From Anisus vortex (Eukaryota; Mollusca; Gastropoda; Planorbidae), in assembly GCA_949126835.1 (NCBI GenBank), contig CASBPS010000116.1, forward strand, positions 62,001 to 126,000: a DNA stretch of 64,000 nt. Reading direction: 5' to 3'. Below the pieces are notes generated by a model. It did not search any database, was not told where the DNA came from, and saw nothing but the letters and a program-made list of their open reading frames with translations. Positions 44,690 through 56,970 of the stretch are shown one piece after another (position 1 is the first letter of the stretch; each line of letters begins with the position of its first letter). Made by a program: the position numbers and the translations under genes.

Positions 44690-45293
44690 GACTTAGGGCC
44701 ATCATTATATTACATACACACCTTGAGGGGAGGATGAGTTGGGTTATAAAATATATCTACTCTTAGCAAGATTGGGACTAAAGCAAGGCTACTAATATTA
44801 TGTAATATGATATGAGGTTACAACTTTCCGTTATTTATCCTTTACGAGGTCAGGAAAGCCATGTAGTTCGACATGCTTTTTTGTACGATAAGCAATCGTT
44901 TTCGCATCATTGCTGCAGTTTATTACACATCAGCTTTTTTACCTTTTGGCTGAAACATTGGCTTTGGGATTTCGAAATTGTAGATTTGATGAAAAAGACA
45001 TTGTAAATAAGCATAAATATATAGTGTAACAAGGACCGCCGCGTTTAAACAGTATGACGTCGGTATTACTTCCGAAAACAGAACAAAATGCGATTGCGCA
45101 TCCTGTTCTTTATTTATTCTGTGGGTTGAACTGCATTTCTTTTTCAAGGCAGGCAGATACATGACAAATTATTTGATGAAAAGTAAGACGAGAAATTATG
45201 TCGGTAGTTTTCACTTCACTTTGAATGGTTGCCAAGGGCATTCAAGACTGAATATTTAGAAACTGATGTGAAATAATTAAATATACATGTAGC
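44690..45293 (+). repeat. Composite dispersed repeat shared with 17610-17920 and the 2.1-kb units
   Basis: The outer parts match 17610-17920. The central part, 44816-45125 (tatcctttacgaggtcagg, aaaagccatg-type block, gtttattacacatc, acaaaatgcgattgcgcat), matches 53340-53645 and 62335-62635 inside the 2.1-kb array units. Confidence 0.6.
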
Positions 45294-45965
45294 CAGGGCC
45301 GGATTAAGCCATCTTGGTGCCCTAGGCACAAACCCACATGGGTGCCCCCTTTTTCCCCGGGCCCCCGATCCTCCACTGACCGCTGGTATGTTCAATATTA
45401 TGCAAAAAAATTAACAAAGAAAAACCTTACACATATGTTTGTACTACGATCACACATATAAAACCTACAATAAGGTATTTCTGTATTAAAATCAATAGTT
45501 AATTAATTTTGTAATAATAATACCAAAAAATACTGTAACTTTTTCAATAGATGAGATAATCAGAGAGAGCACACATTTACATTTTAAAGTTCTTTTTTAC
45601 TCCCTTAATATTAACTCGTACCGTCTGTCTGTCTGTCTGCTTGATTGTTTGAATGTTTGTTAGCAAAACTTTGCATCGATTGTTCCACCACTTTCCGTCG
45701 TCCGATCGAGCCGAAACTTGGCCAGCAGACTTGTCCCGACTAATAATACATTATATCGAATTTTTAGCATCGTAGCCTTTGAAATAGTCACGAATACCTT
45801 CCACCAATTTGCGAATCGAAAAACATATTATGCGAAAAAAACATGGCTAAAGTTTTCGGATATGTTCGTTTTTACAAAAAAAATACGAATGAAAACGACA
45901 CAATGTAGCCGAAACAAAGCGAAGCGACGATCGTGGCTTCACCACTGATCTCTAAAAAGAATGTA

Positions 45966-47340
45966 TTAGGCTCGGAAGTAACATTCTTGAGGAGATGTCC
46001 GAAATTTGTCTCTGGCATTCAGAGATACCTCAGGGGCATCACCATCAATGTCCACTGTCTTTCTTTTACTGTTGACTTTCGTTGACTTATAATCCACACC
46101 TGGTGTTATTTCTTTTGCAGCTTCTTCAAATCTTTCAAATTCATTCCTACATTCATGCAAGTGATCAGCTGGTGAAGAATATAAATCAGCTCACGATTTC
46201 AAGTTTACGTGCTCATTTTGTAGAGCTTGACTGACCCTGTGAAAATGTTGTAACACTTCTTCCCAAAAGACAAGCATGAGAGCAAATTATAATTCTTGCA
46301 TCTTCCTTTCAAATTTTTCTGCTTCTCTTCTGGAGTCCCCTTCTGTGACTGGTCTTCTTGTAAACATTCTAACGCTTCTATAATCTGAAGATGAAACTAT
46401 AGAATAGCTTCAGTTGCAACAGCATGTGCTTCCCATCTTGTATCGGAAAGAGACTTTACCAGCGTTTCATTCACAAGTCATCCTTTCAGAATTTTCAATC
46501 TGTTTGTTGAAGCTGACAAAAAAGTATAGATCATTTGCACTGTATGGAGGAAGTTTACTGTCTCTAAACAAGAGTCAACGGCACTTCTGCCTACCAGATT
46601 TAGTGAATGGGAAGCACAGGGTATGTATAAAGGAAACTCATTTTCCTCTAGAATTTTTTTTCTGCATGCCTTTGTAGCACACAGACATATTAGCTGCGTT
46701 ATCGTATGACTGACCTCTGCATTTCGTAAAATCAATACTGCAAAGTTCACGTAAGTACTGCAACACTTCCTCCATACCTTCACCGGTGTGCCTTTGCAGG
46801 TCCAAGAAAGTCAAAAAGCGCTCAATGAGCTATCCATCTACCACATATCGAAGAACAACTCTTAACTTATCTATATGTGAAAAATCAGGTGTTGAGGCTA
46901 CCGACAAGCTGAAATAACCGGATTCCTTTACTTCATCTACAATTACTTCATGGACTTTTTGGGACATTATTTCAATCAGTTCTTCACATATAGTTTTGGA
47001 TAAATAAGAAGGATTTCCTTTTCCAGAATTTCCACATTTCGTAATGCTAAAAATGGATCAAACTGACTGACCAACTCCAGCAACCCTATATAATTTCAAT
47101 TTTGTAAAGATGCAAGTTTTTCATATGACCCTCTAAAAGTCAGACCATACTCATCTATAATACAAATAACCGCTACTGCTCGTCTCAAAACATGTTCTCA
47201 GTAACTGTACTTTTCATTTATTTGCTCTTCTAGCTTTTGTAGTCGACGAGCTATGTATATAACAAGAAGTCTTATGAGTAGACTTTGTTCATGATTATCA
47301 ACTTAATGTTATTTTTCAGTCACTGAACCCATTTTTATCA
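45966..47340 (-). pseudogene. hAT transposase relic (ZMYM1-like family)
   Basis: The clearest block is at 46478-46783: YIPCASHSLNLVGRSAVDSC and an FLSASTNRLKIL segment, the arrangement seen in ZMYM1-type hAT transposases. A downstream block at 45966-46160 (RNEFERFEEAAKEI) and an upstream block around 46850-47000 on the same strand continue in other frames. No full domain remains. Confidence 0.65.
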
Positions 47341-47755
47341 GCAAAACTCTGGAACCATTAGACGCAAAAAGTGTACAAACAAAGCAGTACACAGATCCCG
47401 TGGATGGTGAATACAATAACCATTCTCTCATGTACTGCTCACCATTTGCTTTTGTGCCATATAATAATTTTTGAGAACAATATCGTGTTATTTTTCATAA
47501 AGCATAAATACGGCAAGATTTATCAAAGGGACCATAATGATGCTGACAGTTAGTGGGCCCACAGCCGACCAAGTAAGCCGCAACATCAGCCTAGACGTCA
47601 ATCCACAGTCCTGGATCTACCGCTTGATTTATTTTGTCATCTTCATCTTTATCATATTCGTCTTTATCATCATCTTCAGCAGAATGTAATGGGTCTCAAC
47701 AAATTTTATTTTCAAGCACTAATGGAGTGTCTGGATTTGCAGAACAGCCTTTAGT

Positions 47756-48028
47756 GAGGGCCGTATTTAGGATTGTGGGGGCCCTGTTCCAAAGGGCAAA
47801 ATTTATGTGGGGGCCCCCTCGTGGACTCGACCCTGCCAGTGTCACTTAACAATCAAATTATGTGATTTCCCATTCACAGTATTTGTTCATTGTGCGCTTC
47901 TACAACAGCACTGTTCTAATTGCCGAAAGAAAAGACTAAAATTTTTATTTTGGGATGTCTGTTGGTCCCTTTTGTGTGGGGGCCCCTGTTCCATAGAAGC
48001 ATGTGAAACATGCCTAAATACGCCTCTG
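47756..48028. mobile_element. Small hAT-type MITE nested in hAT transposon 3
   Basis: 273 bp with inverted ends (gagggccgtatttagg and cctaaatacgcctctg) and inner G/C-rich mirrored blocks (tgggggcccc). Flanked by cctttagt (47748-47755) and cctatagt (48029-48036), seven of eight identical. Confidence 0.75.
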
Positions 48029-48237
48029 CCTATAGTAGTCTTATCAAAAGGATTGATGGTGTGAGTAAAATCCTGTCCCACCTGTTGCTTAACTGAAAAT
48101 AAATAATTCGTTAATTTTCTGCTCTTAGCTTTTACAATATACACATTTTTCTTGAGGCCTTTTGGTGCCCACCAAACGCTTGGTGCCCTAGGCTCGTGCC
48201 TTGTGTGCCTAATGGTTAATCCAGGCCTGCATGTATT

Positions 48238-48539
48238 TGACACAATTATTTAATTTAAGATCAAACATTCCTTCTCAGTACGAAATCATTTCTACATCTA
48301 GATCTATTTGATTAAAATTTCATTTTTAAAATCAGTTTCTCTTTTCAATTTTAATTCATTGATTAATTTTCAAAAGAAATTCTTAAAACACATTTCAACG
48401 TGAACAAACCAGATATTTGAAAAAAAAATAAATAATTAAACAAATGACTCTTGGGGATGATTGAAAAATGTGCTTTTTTTAACATGGGTGGTGGAGGGGC
48501 GATAGAATAGCTCCTAAAATGTACGAAGTGTAAATGGAG
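48238..48539. other. Unassigned sequence related to 17920-18200
   Basis: Shares tctagatctatttgatt, tttcatttt and the catgggtggtggaggggcga block with 17960-18180, so it continues the repeat of 17610-17920 beyond hAT transposon 3. Confidence 0.5.
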
Positions 48540-49215
48540 GGAGCAATTAGAATGATAGAAAAAATTAAAACTGGTTTACAGCAAGAACTTTGCATAATAA
48601 AATGTGCATATTAAATTAGTATATTCTAGCATCAAGTAAAATAATGTTTTAAAAGCTAAAATGTGTACATTATTGCTATGGTAATACTTCAAGATTTTAT
48701 ACATGCTTAGTAAACCAAGTTGGAACGAATAAACTTTTTTTGTGAAATTGTAAATCTCGTCCTTTTCACAAACATACAAAATAGTATATATTAACTAAAA
48801 AGGACTACATTGACTTATTTAAACATATATATAATAGTTTTGTACACCAAAAAGTCATAATAAATTTCAAGGTACTTAATATAAATTTGGACAGCCGGAT
48901 TTAATTGAAAAGAAAATCAATGGAGATAATAGGCCTTTTTAATTCGTAGGGCTTTATTAATTGGTTATTATTCTTTTTACTACATAATTTGCACTCAAAT
49001 TAATACAAAAAATGAAAAATATTCTACCAATACTCATATTTAGATAAATACATAAAACAAACAAACAAATAACTAATGTTTTTACATTGAAAATGAAATT
49101 TATGAAAACCTTATTAGCTACTAGGATGTTTTCATTAGTACGCAATTACGTCTTTTAAAAGTACATGCAATTGACTCTATGTCATTTTCTGAAAAGCCTC
49201 ATCATAAAGGCTTCA
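48540..49215 (+). repeat. Dispersed repeat family A, nearly complete copy
   Basis: Contains gtaaaccaagttggaacgaa, aaggactacattgactta, atggagataataggcc, attagctactaggatg and the 3' aagcctcatcataaaggctt. Confidence 0.68.
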
Positions 49216-49289
49216 ATTCTGTACATAAAAGTATAAAAAGGATATAATTTCTTGACCCCTTCCCCTCCCCCCCCTTTTTTTTCAACACA

Positions 49290-49490
49290 CACACACACTG
49301 CCCTCCATTAACACAAGTTTGCTCACCGCCTCCCTTCCCCTCCACCTGACGGCATTACGCCGTTAAGAGTCAGATTAAATGTAGCATGGAATTTCCACAT
49401 TTAACTGTGTGTGCGTTTTTATTGACAAATCTAAAGATGCATTGTGAACCTAAAAATTGATAGTGTACCAATATTTCCGGTGTGTGACTT
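49290..49490 (+). repeat. Dispersed repeat family B copy
   Basis: Contains gccctccattaacacaagtt, acgccgttaagagtcag and ccaatatttccgg, closely matching 3481-3660. Confidence 0.65.
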
Positions 49491-49519
49491 AAAAGAAATT
49501 CAAAGCCCTCATTTATTTA

Positions 49520-49935
49520 AAGTAAAGTACCCATTGGACCAAATTTATCATAAAGCGAGTGAAACAGCGTTCATCAGTTTCTGTGGTCACGACATTATAG
49601 GAGATGTGTGACCAGCACCAGTGGCGTAGCTAGGGGAGGGGGAGGGGGGTCCAAAATAATAATTCCCTCCGGGCCCCTACTTGAGGGGGGCCCCCAAAGG
49701 AGTGTCCAAATTGTTTTTTTTTCTTATGTCATAATGTCGAATGTCAAAAGGCAGGGGCCCCTAAAGAGGCCAAGCCCCCCCCCCGCCCTCAAATCTCTTG
49801 CAACGGCACTGACCAGCACAATGCCAGGCCGCCTCTAAGTTATACCAACTAATGTCAGGTACCCTTCAGAGTAGGGTAGACCTAGGGACATCCTCGAGTA
49901 ACGGGAATAAATCCTGTCGCTCGATGCTTGAATTT
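49520..49935 (-). mobile_element. SINE copy interrupted by a MITE
   Basis: The distal body (agcgttcatcagtttctgtg) is on the left and the middle (caatgccaggccgcc, gtagacctagggacatcc) on the right of a 193-bp insertion. Removing the insertion and one target copy restores the SINE order seen at 36540-36600. The tRNA-like head is degraded. Confidence 0.8.
49619..49811. mobile_element. hAT-type MITE with exact 8-bp target duplication
   Basis: 193 bp, ends cagtggcgtagc and gcaacggcactg in inverted orientation, with G- and C-runs as inner mirrored blocks. Flanked by accagcac on both sides (49611-49618, 49812-49819). Uninterrupted SINE copies have this octamer region once. Confidence 0.92.
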
Positions 49936-49984
49936 AAAACCAAATCGTATAAACGTGAAAATTGATATAGCATATAACTGATCT

Positions 49985-50885
49985 GTTTACGTCTGATCTG
50001 GTTAGGAAAGTCAACCATAAATCATCATTTAAAACCCTTTTTCTTTGTTTAAATATTTTATTTTACTATCCAAGACATGATGAGAATTAAACAAATCATA
50101 AAAAACATGTTAACATTAGAAATTTGACATCCTTTCTCTTTATTATGGCAAAAGTAAGTATCCACTAATTGTTTTACATTAATTTGAATGATAGAATGAT
50201 AGTTAAAACTGATGTATAGTGAGAACTTTTCATCTCTCACAAAATAGTATATTCTAGCATCAAGTCAAATTACTTTTCAACAAGCCTAAATTTACACAGC
50301 GTTGCCATGATATTTTACATACCTAGTAAACAAAGTTGGAACAAATAAATTGTGCGAAATTTTATAATTGCTAGTTTTTTTTTTATTTAGACTATAGTAC
50401 ATTTGTAGACACACATATTACATTTTATATATTATATAAAATGAGCTACACATGTCTAGATAATGGCTTATATTATAGTTAGTTACAAAAACGATACATA
50501 GCTATTATACATTTCCTTCGTCTTAAATCTAAATTTAGATGATTTGAGGGCGAGATTGAATAAGGGAGATAATAAGTCTTTTGTGATCATATGGCCTTAT
50601 TATATTTTAATAACCTTTTTTTTATTTAAACATTTACATACAAAATTAAAACAAAATATTTAAAAACTTGTATCAATACTTATATCTATAAAAATAAATA
50701 AACTATTTTTAAAATATATAAAATATTTAAACAATTGATTAAAGTTTTACATTTTAAATGTATTCTTTCATACACCTTTATAGCTACTAGCGTGTTTTCA
50801 TTAGTAGACGATTACTTCTTTTAATAGATATTGTAAAACACTTGTATCTGTAATTTTTAAAGTCTTTTTTTAAGGCTAGAAGTGT
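49985..50885 (+). repeat. Dispersed repeat family A, complete copy
   Basis: Contains the 5' part tctggttaggaaagtcaacc and tgacatcctttctctt, the central tctagcatcaagtcaaatta, and the 3' part tatagctactagcgtgtttt. It is the uninterrupted counterpart of 29181-30360. Confidence 0.6.
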
Positions 50886-51059
50886 TTCTTATGTCTAATG
50901 ATTGTTAGTTTAAAACAATATAAAATGTGATTGTTATAGATTAGTTTTTTTTATAATGTTAAATACTGGGTTCATAACTAGTGAATGTTCACAACAGACA
51001 AAAGTAAAACCGATTAGCCTAGAAGCATTAGAGGGTAGAAGGGCAAAGATTAAAGTAGT

Positions 51060-51135
51060 AAAGTTTTCGTCAGCGCATAGAACTGTCATCAACGGGATAG
51101 GAGCTATACAAGCACTATTATTATTATTATTATGA
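51060..51135 (-). mobile_element. AAT-run short element, inverted copy
   Basis: Reverse complement of about 51425-51500: tatcccgttgatgacagttc and the AAT run match in opposite orientation. It interrupts the LINE relic. Confidence 0.55.
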
Positions 51136-51414
51136 GAGAACAAATACGTATAAATACTATTTCTTCATGAGTAGCATACGGGTGTGGAATGGGTTGCCTG
51201 AACAAACTGGTAAAACCAGTAACTTTACATTACTTAAAACATTGATCTTTACGGGAGCTATCATCTCCTACCAAGCGCATCGCCAGGTGGCGGATATGGG
51301 TATCAGCTTTAGATATAAAGTTTATCTGCGAATACTGAATAAGTCCGTGGACTACCAGGTTAGCTGATATAGAAGGTGAGATGGGATAAACAATTGTAAT
51401 GATACTTTTTAGTA

Positions 51415-51505
51415 AATAATAATAATAATAATAATAACGGTGCTTATATAGCGCATATCCCGTTGGTGACAGTTATATGCGCAGACGAAAGTTACAGAAT
51501 ACAGA
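51415..51505 (+). mobile_element. AAT-run short element, direct copy
   Basis: An (AAT)n run, then cggtgcttatatagcgcata and cccgttggtgacagtt. It is absent from the paralogous composite at 31409-31828, so it inserted after the duplication. Confidence 0.55.
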
Positions 51506-51904
51506 CAGACAACGAAATATGTAGTAATACGCTAATTCTGCTGACGAAATAGGTCATAAATGCCTCATACGAAATGACTGCAAAAAGAAAAGCGAACGTA
51601 GCGCACTGTAGCTCTAAACCTGGACAGATGAATTAACGGCTATCCTGCAGATTGTCTTGTCTGATCAAATGCTATGGTAGCACATCCAGGAATAACATCC
51701 GGCTGATATCTGAGGCAATGGGACTTAATGACTTTATACTGCCACGCAATTCTCAATGAATTGAGAACGACAAGAAGAAGAAACAAAAAACTAATTGAAT
51801 TACAAGAAAAGACTCAGATTATGGACGAGCGTAGGACGCAATATTTTATTTATTGAAAAAAAAACTTAAAAAAAAAAAAGCACTTTCCAAAGATTTTGTT
51901 CTTG

Positions 51905-52186
51905 TTTTTTGTTTAAATACGGCGACATTCGTGTAATTCTATTTAGTAAAACATCATCTGTTATTAAACGTTTAAACAAAGATTCTGTAAATAGAGAAGC
52001 GTGAGGAACTAAGATTATTGCATAAAAATATCAAATCAAAATTTAGAAAAATAGCTAAGTACCAGGTACAAACATTACAGTAACTTTTGTTTTTAAAACC
52101 TCTTGAGTAATTCCTAAATTATTTGTTCTTCATTATAAAAACCATTAAACAATTTATTCCGATCTATTTTTAAGCTTTATAAAAAC
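51905..52186 (+). repeat. Dispersed repeat family D copy
   Basis: Matches 38632-38900 (gtgtaattctatttagtaaa, aatagagaagcgtgaggaac) and stops exactly where the 2.1-kb array begins. Confidence 0.55.
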
Positions 52187-52564
52187 ACAAGCCGTTATGT
52201 GCCCGATTCTTCGAACGGGCTTTTTTTTAGAATATGCTTGACACATTATAGTTTTTTAGTTTTGTTTTTGCAACATACATAAAGTAGTATGTTTTTTTTT
52301 TGTGGTCAGTATTTTTTAAATTTTTTTTTGTTTTGCACACTTTATTATACACCAATTCAATATACAACTAAAAAGGAAAAACAAATAATAATAATTATTT
52401 TTTATTTCTTACTCAAAGTATGACCACTATGATCGAATTTTGTGAGTTTATTGGGTAATTAAACTCTTTCTGTAAAACAGAACTCACATGTCTTTTAAAT
52501 AGTACTGTTAATTCGAAAATGATTGTTTGATATATTTGTTTGCTACAACATTAGTCGTAGATCA

Positions 52565-52568
<4 letters not shown>

Positions 52569-52603
<35 letters not shown>
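52569..52603. repeat. Poly-T tract
   Basis: An uninterrupted run of about 35 T inside unit I; the corresponding place in units III and IV has shorter, interrupted T runs. Confidence 0.95.
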
Positions 52604-52604
<1 letters not shown>

Positions 52605-53853
52605 TTGGTGTTATTTGCTATTTATTTATTGTTGCTTTGGAAGCAAACTTAGAATTAAATTTTAAATTCAACAGAAAAAACAATAACAACTGAAACCGAT
52701 ATGAATCATAGTTTATACAACGTATACGACATGAATTAAAACTTTTAAAAGTTGGTCCGGCAAATTTAAACATTGCCCGGCAATATAAAAATTTCCCGCT
52801 ACATAGTTTATAAGACGTATACGATACAAATTAAAACTTTAAAACGTTGAGCTCGGCAATTTAAACATTGCCTGGCAATTGAAAAATTTCCCGCTACAAA
52901 GTTTATAAGACGTATACACAGAATAGGTATAGAACAGAATGCACAATCCCTATATACGCAGTCACTAAAAGTTACCATTTTCCGCAATGCAGCGGTCGCT
53001 AGAGACGCTACTATAGTAAAATGTGAAAGGATATCTACGTCTGCCATAAATATATACAATATATATAGGGCCTACATTATCTTTCATTATAGGCTTACTT
53101 TTATATAAAATTGACTTAATTACCCATTTTGTTTTGAACATTATATGATTAGGCCAATATGATGTAAAAATATTTATTACCCGGTACTGATTTGAAAAAA
53201 AATGGCTTAGACGTAGCTCGATACCGGTAACTAAATTGCTACGGCTACCGGTACATAAATATATATACTTTTTAAACCAAAATAAACTTGTAAAATTATG
53301 AAGGGAAATAGGCATATAATTCATAATGAGTTAATATGAGGTTGTTTATGCTGTTGTTTATCCTTTATGGAGTCAGGAAAGCCATGCAGTTTGACATGCT
53401 CTTTTTTTCGATAATCAGTAGTTTTCGTTTTCATTGTAGTTTATTACACAACCGTTTATGCACATTTTGCCTGAAATATTAGCTTTGGGTGTTCGAACTT
53501 GTAGATTTGAAGAAAAGGACGTTGTAGACTAAATAAGCATAAATATAGAGTGTAACCAGGACCGCTGCGTTTAAATAAGCTTAGTATGGCGTCGGTATTA
53601 CTGCCCAAAACAGAAATAAAATGCGATTGCGCATTCTGTTTTATACCTATTCTGTGGACATATACAACACGAATAAAAACGTGAAGGAATTTTGTATTTG
53701 CCAGATACTACGTAAGATACCCATTAAAACCATTAATCATTACCCATTATAACAATTTAAAAATATCCCGCTATAAATTACGACGCAAATTAAAACGTGA
53801 ATATATTTTGTTCTATTCATTCATAAAGTACATTAGCAAAGGTTGAAGCAAAG

Positions 53854-55050
53854 TGTCAAGGAGTTGTTTTATTCGAGGCTTGGTATCACGGCATCACAAT
53901 AATATAACAGAAACATAGTTCGACTTAGGAATGTTTGGCAAGGACGATCTATAGGTTTGCAGACAAGTTTAGTGTGTAGGTGTAGGCTAGTACGGACTGT
54001 AAACACCGAGACTGGAGCTAGTGATACTTGATACTGGTGCGACAGTGAGGGGGACTCTGCATGGACAAAGAGAGACAGAATCCAGCACGCTAATAAATCT
54101 AGTTAGACACTGACAGGTGTGGGACTTGGTGGGTTCGATGCAAAACTATTTAACGCAGAGACACTGAGGGTTTGGGTACAGAACTTGGACTTGTGGTCTG
54201 ATGTTTGGATCACACCCAAGCCAAGTCAACTGTCCACAGACATATGAGTGTTTTCTGACACGGGTGAGTTGAGTTTTGCATCGATACCTTCCAATAGACA
54301 ATATATAATATATAGATATAGTTTAGGACAACATTAAGGTTTTTTTTTATTGAATATTATGTAGGTGACGGCCCGTACCCAGGCCCGTGCTGAGGCTGGG
54401 GACCCATAGTTTGATAGCAGTGGTGACCGTAGCAACATGGCCGAGAGCGGTGGCCAGCTGGTGGCAAAAGTGGCTGACTACTGGTGGCAAAAGGTCGGTG
54501 GCTAGCGGTGGTTGACGTGGCAGTGGCTTAGTAGTGACGTGTAGACGGCCGCGGTGTAGACTGGTTGCTGATGGCAGTTTGGTGCATCAGTACTTCAGTA
54601 GTGCGTCCGGTGGTGCGTCAGAGGAGAGGCAGTGTGATGCCGTTGAGGACCAAGCCAGTGGAGACGTGTGGCGTAGGCTATGATATTGTAACGGTTGTGT
54701 TTTGATAACATTCTTTTATATATTACGTTTCATATGCTTGTAATAACCATTTAGTATAGATATAATGTTTTCCTTTGTGTTTACTATGTATCAGTTTGAT
54801 ATTATTTACTGTTATATTATCTCTACCCTTAAAATCACTATTAATAAAATTAGAATAGTTTATAGTTCTCTTAATCAAACATCATGTGTTTGTTGTTTCA
54901 TTTACGTATGTGTAAATGTTTTTAATTACATTGTTTTTCTATGTAATTATTAAGATCTGGGACCTTTCTAATTAAGCGAGTCCATGACTATAGGAGTAAA
55001 GTAGTCATTTAAATGTTATTGTAATTAAGTATAAAGATAGGTTCTTGACA
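53854..55050 (+). repeat. 5' LTR
   Basis: 1197 bp, G/T-rich in its middle part (gtggccagctggtggcaaaa). It differs from the 3' LTR at only a few visible sites: position about 53919 (catag versus cagag), 54241 (catatgag versus aatatgag), 54763 and 54828, plus a small change near the end. A 62-codon frame at 54765-54953 occurs in both LTRs and is not supported as a gene. Confidence 0.93.
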
Positions 55051-55051
55051 A

Positions 55052-55069
55052 TGGGGTCCTGTCCAAAAG
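55052..55069 (+). promoter_or_regulatory. Candidate primer binding site
   Basis: One base after the 5' LTR, tggggtcctgtccaaaag begins with TGG as expected for complementarity to a tRNA CCA end. Which tRNA it would pair with was not determined. Confidence 0.5.
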
Positions 55070-56956
55070 AAATGGGTTTGCATAGTATATTTTTACATGT
55101 AGGCCTATTTTACATAATAAGAAGGTTGTGTTATTCTAGGAGATCGTCTCACATTTTTTTTTGCAAGTATTTTTTTTTCTCTCTCTTTTACACAATTAAT
55201 ATTGTGACATTTTAAGACCTGTTTAAAAGAAATAGTGTATTGCGAAGCATATTTGAACTATTATTTGCTATAATTAATTGTTGTTGTTTGCATTTTGTTG
55301 AAATTTTATTTTGTAATTTTTTTTTCTCCCTGAAAGATTTTTTTTTTCAGCTGTTTTTTTTCCTCGTCAAACGTGAATTCCTGTCTTCTGCAAGCGGACT
55401 GTGCTCTTCCAAGTTACCTGGTGTCACATGGTTATTGATGGGTGCTGGACGCTGGAGGTTGAATGAAAGTTGATACCATCCCTACACACGGGGGAGGCTA
55501 AGTCTGTTTTCCTTTTCTCTGTGTGTGTGTTTATGGTGGGGGGTGCTACCAATACAATAAGGGGGTGAAGAGTGTCCCTTAACGGTACTTAGGGTCACTT
55601 TAGTACACAGCGTTTGTTTGGGTGGAATAGTTTTTTTTTTTCTGGGCCGTCACCGGTGTGTCAGTTTTGTCTGTGTTGGGGTTGTTAGTTCTGCCTCTGA
55701 ACACTGCATTGTGGTATCAGTGAGTGTTGGGTATAAAGAGGTGTTGAGTATCTTGTGAGAGTTGGGTTGCCACCACTAGATTATACAGCATCGTACATTT
55801 TGTTGTAGCGAGTGTTGGTATAGCTAGAGGGTGAAGATATATCTGTTTTGACTTGCTTTTCACCAGGGGTGTTAAGTTTGCAAAGTTGATTAGAAATATA
55901 ACTATAACTGCGAGTATTGAGATAATTTGAATCATATTGGTTGTATAGCGGTGTATTTTCCCGTCGTCTGATCAAAATGTTAACACATAAATTCACATAA
56001 TACACGGAAGCCATGTTTGAATTGAGAACTAGATGGTTTATTTTGTAAACGTAGATAGGAGTTTAGATGTACAAAACCGTTTTTGTTAGTAGGCCTACTA
56101 TTTCGGTTGAATATAATAATGATAGAGAAGACAATGTACCATTTTGTCTAGAAAAGCCCGTCCGTTCAGTATAGTATGTTCAATATATGGTAGGCCTATC
56201 GGTTCAATTGTGTTTGTAGTGTCGCGTTCTTTGTTTGTTTGTTGCAATGCGTTATAATTAGGTCTATGAGTAAAAACTAGGTTCCAAGTCAGTTAAAGTC
56301 TACAATAAGAACGTGCATTACATTTGGATTTAGTGGTAGGAATAGAGCTTTAGATAGTATCTGGCGCGTTTAGTCAGTTTATAGTCGATAGTACAGTGTG
56401 GGCTGACAAACATGTTGAATATAAATATTTTTGTTTTCTTTACGAATTAGTTTGTCCTACAGGAAGTTGGTATAGACGAAGTTGTGAGTACAGACATAGG
56501 CCATAGGGTGATGCGATTTTGTGTGTCCAGTGGTTGAGTGTTTTGGGGCTGAGTGTATCCACGGACGCATGTGACAGAGTGTTTGTACCTGTTTACGGCG
56601 CCTGCCTTGGTACCTAGCTGGGATGAACTTCAATACTTGGAGCACAGACCGCTTCTCTACATACTATTGTCTTTGATATGAACTGAACATTAATTAGTTC
56701 GTTTTGAAATATTGATCTTTTGACTTAAGCTGAATTATGTAACTTTTGATTTTAGCTGAATTTTATATTCTTTACTTTTGAATTTGTATTAAGTGCTACT
56801 TAGGATTGAATTTAGACATTCACCACTTTCTGTTTTAGACTTAGAAACTCAATATCAAACATAGGATGATAATGTACAATGTAGATTTATAACTAAGATG
56901 TTTGTTTTTGTTTTAGTTGCATGTGTGACTATTTTTGGATACCAAAAATAGTCAAA

Positions 56957-56970
56957 GCGAAGGGGGATGA
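56957..56970 (+). promoter_or_regulatory. Polypurine tract
   Basis: gcgaagggggatga lies directly before the 3' LTR, the expected location for plus-strand priming. Confidence 0.75.

Larger units (their letters stand above)
45294..48229 (-). mobile_element. hAT transposon 3
   Basis: Ends cagggccggattaagcca and tggttaatccaggcctg are imperfect inverted repeats; similarity extends inward (ggtgccctaggc on both sides). Flanking octamers catgtagc and catgtatt agree at six of eight positions. It carries a decayed minus-strand transposase and a nested MITE at 47756-48028. Confidence 0.82.
50930..51870 (+). pseudogene. CR1-like LINE 3' relic with nested insertions
   Basis: LINE blocks: ttcataactagtgaatgttc, gagggtagaagggcaaa, gtggaatgggttgcctgaac, then gacgagcgtaggacgcaata. 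The GAA-tailed element is inserted at the same aaaacatt site as in 31036-32000 (51244 to about 51785), so both loci come from one ancestral composite. Two AAT-type short elements are also present (51060-51135 inverted, 51415-51505 direct). Confidence 0.7.

Noticed and set aside
52191..52220. Bacterial-type rho-independent terminator (stem-loop plus T run)
   Set aside because: The shape fits, but the genome is eukaryotic and the motif is part of a repeated unit. I report it only as a conserved stem-loop.
54765..54953. 62-codon frame found twice (also at 57882-58070) as a conserved gene
   Set aside because: Both copies lie at the same position of the two LTRs, so the duplication reflects LTR identity rather than protein conservation.
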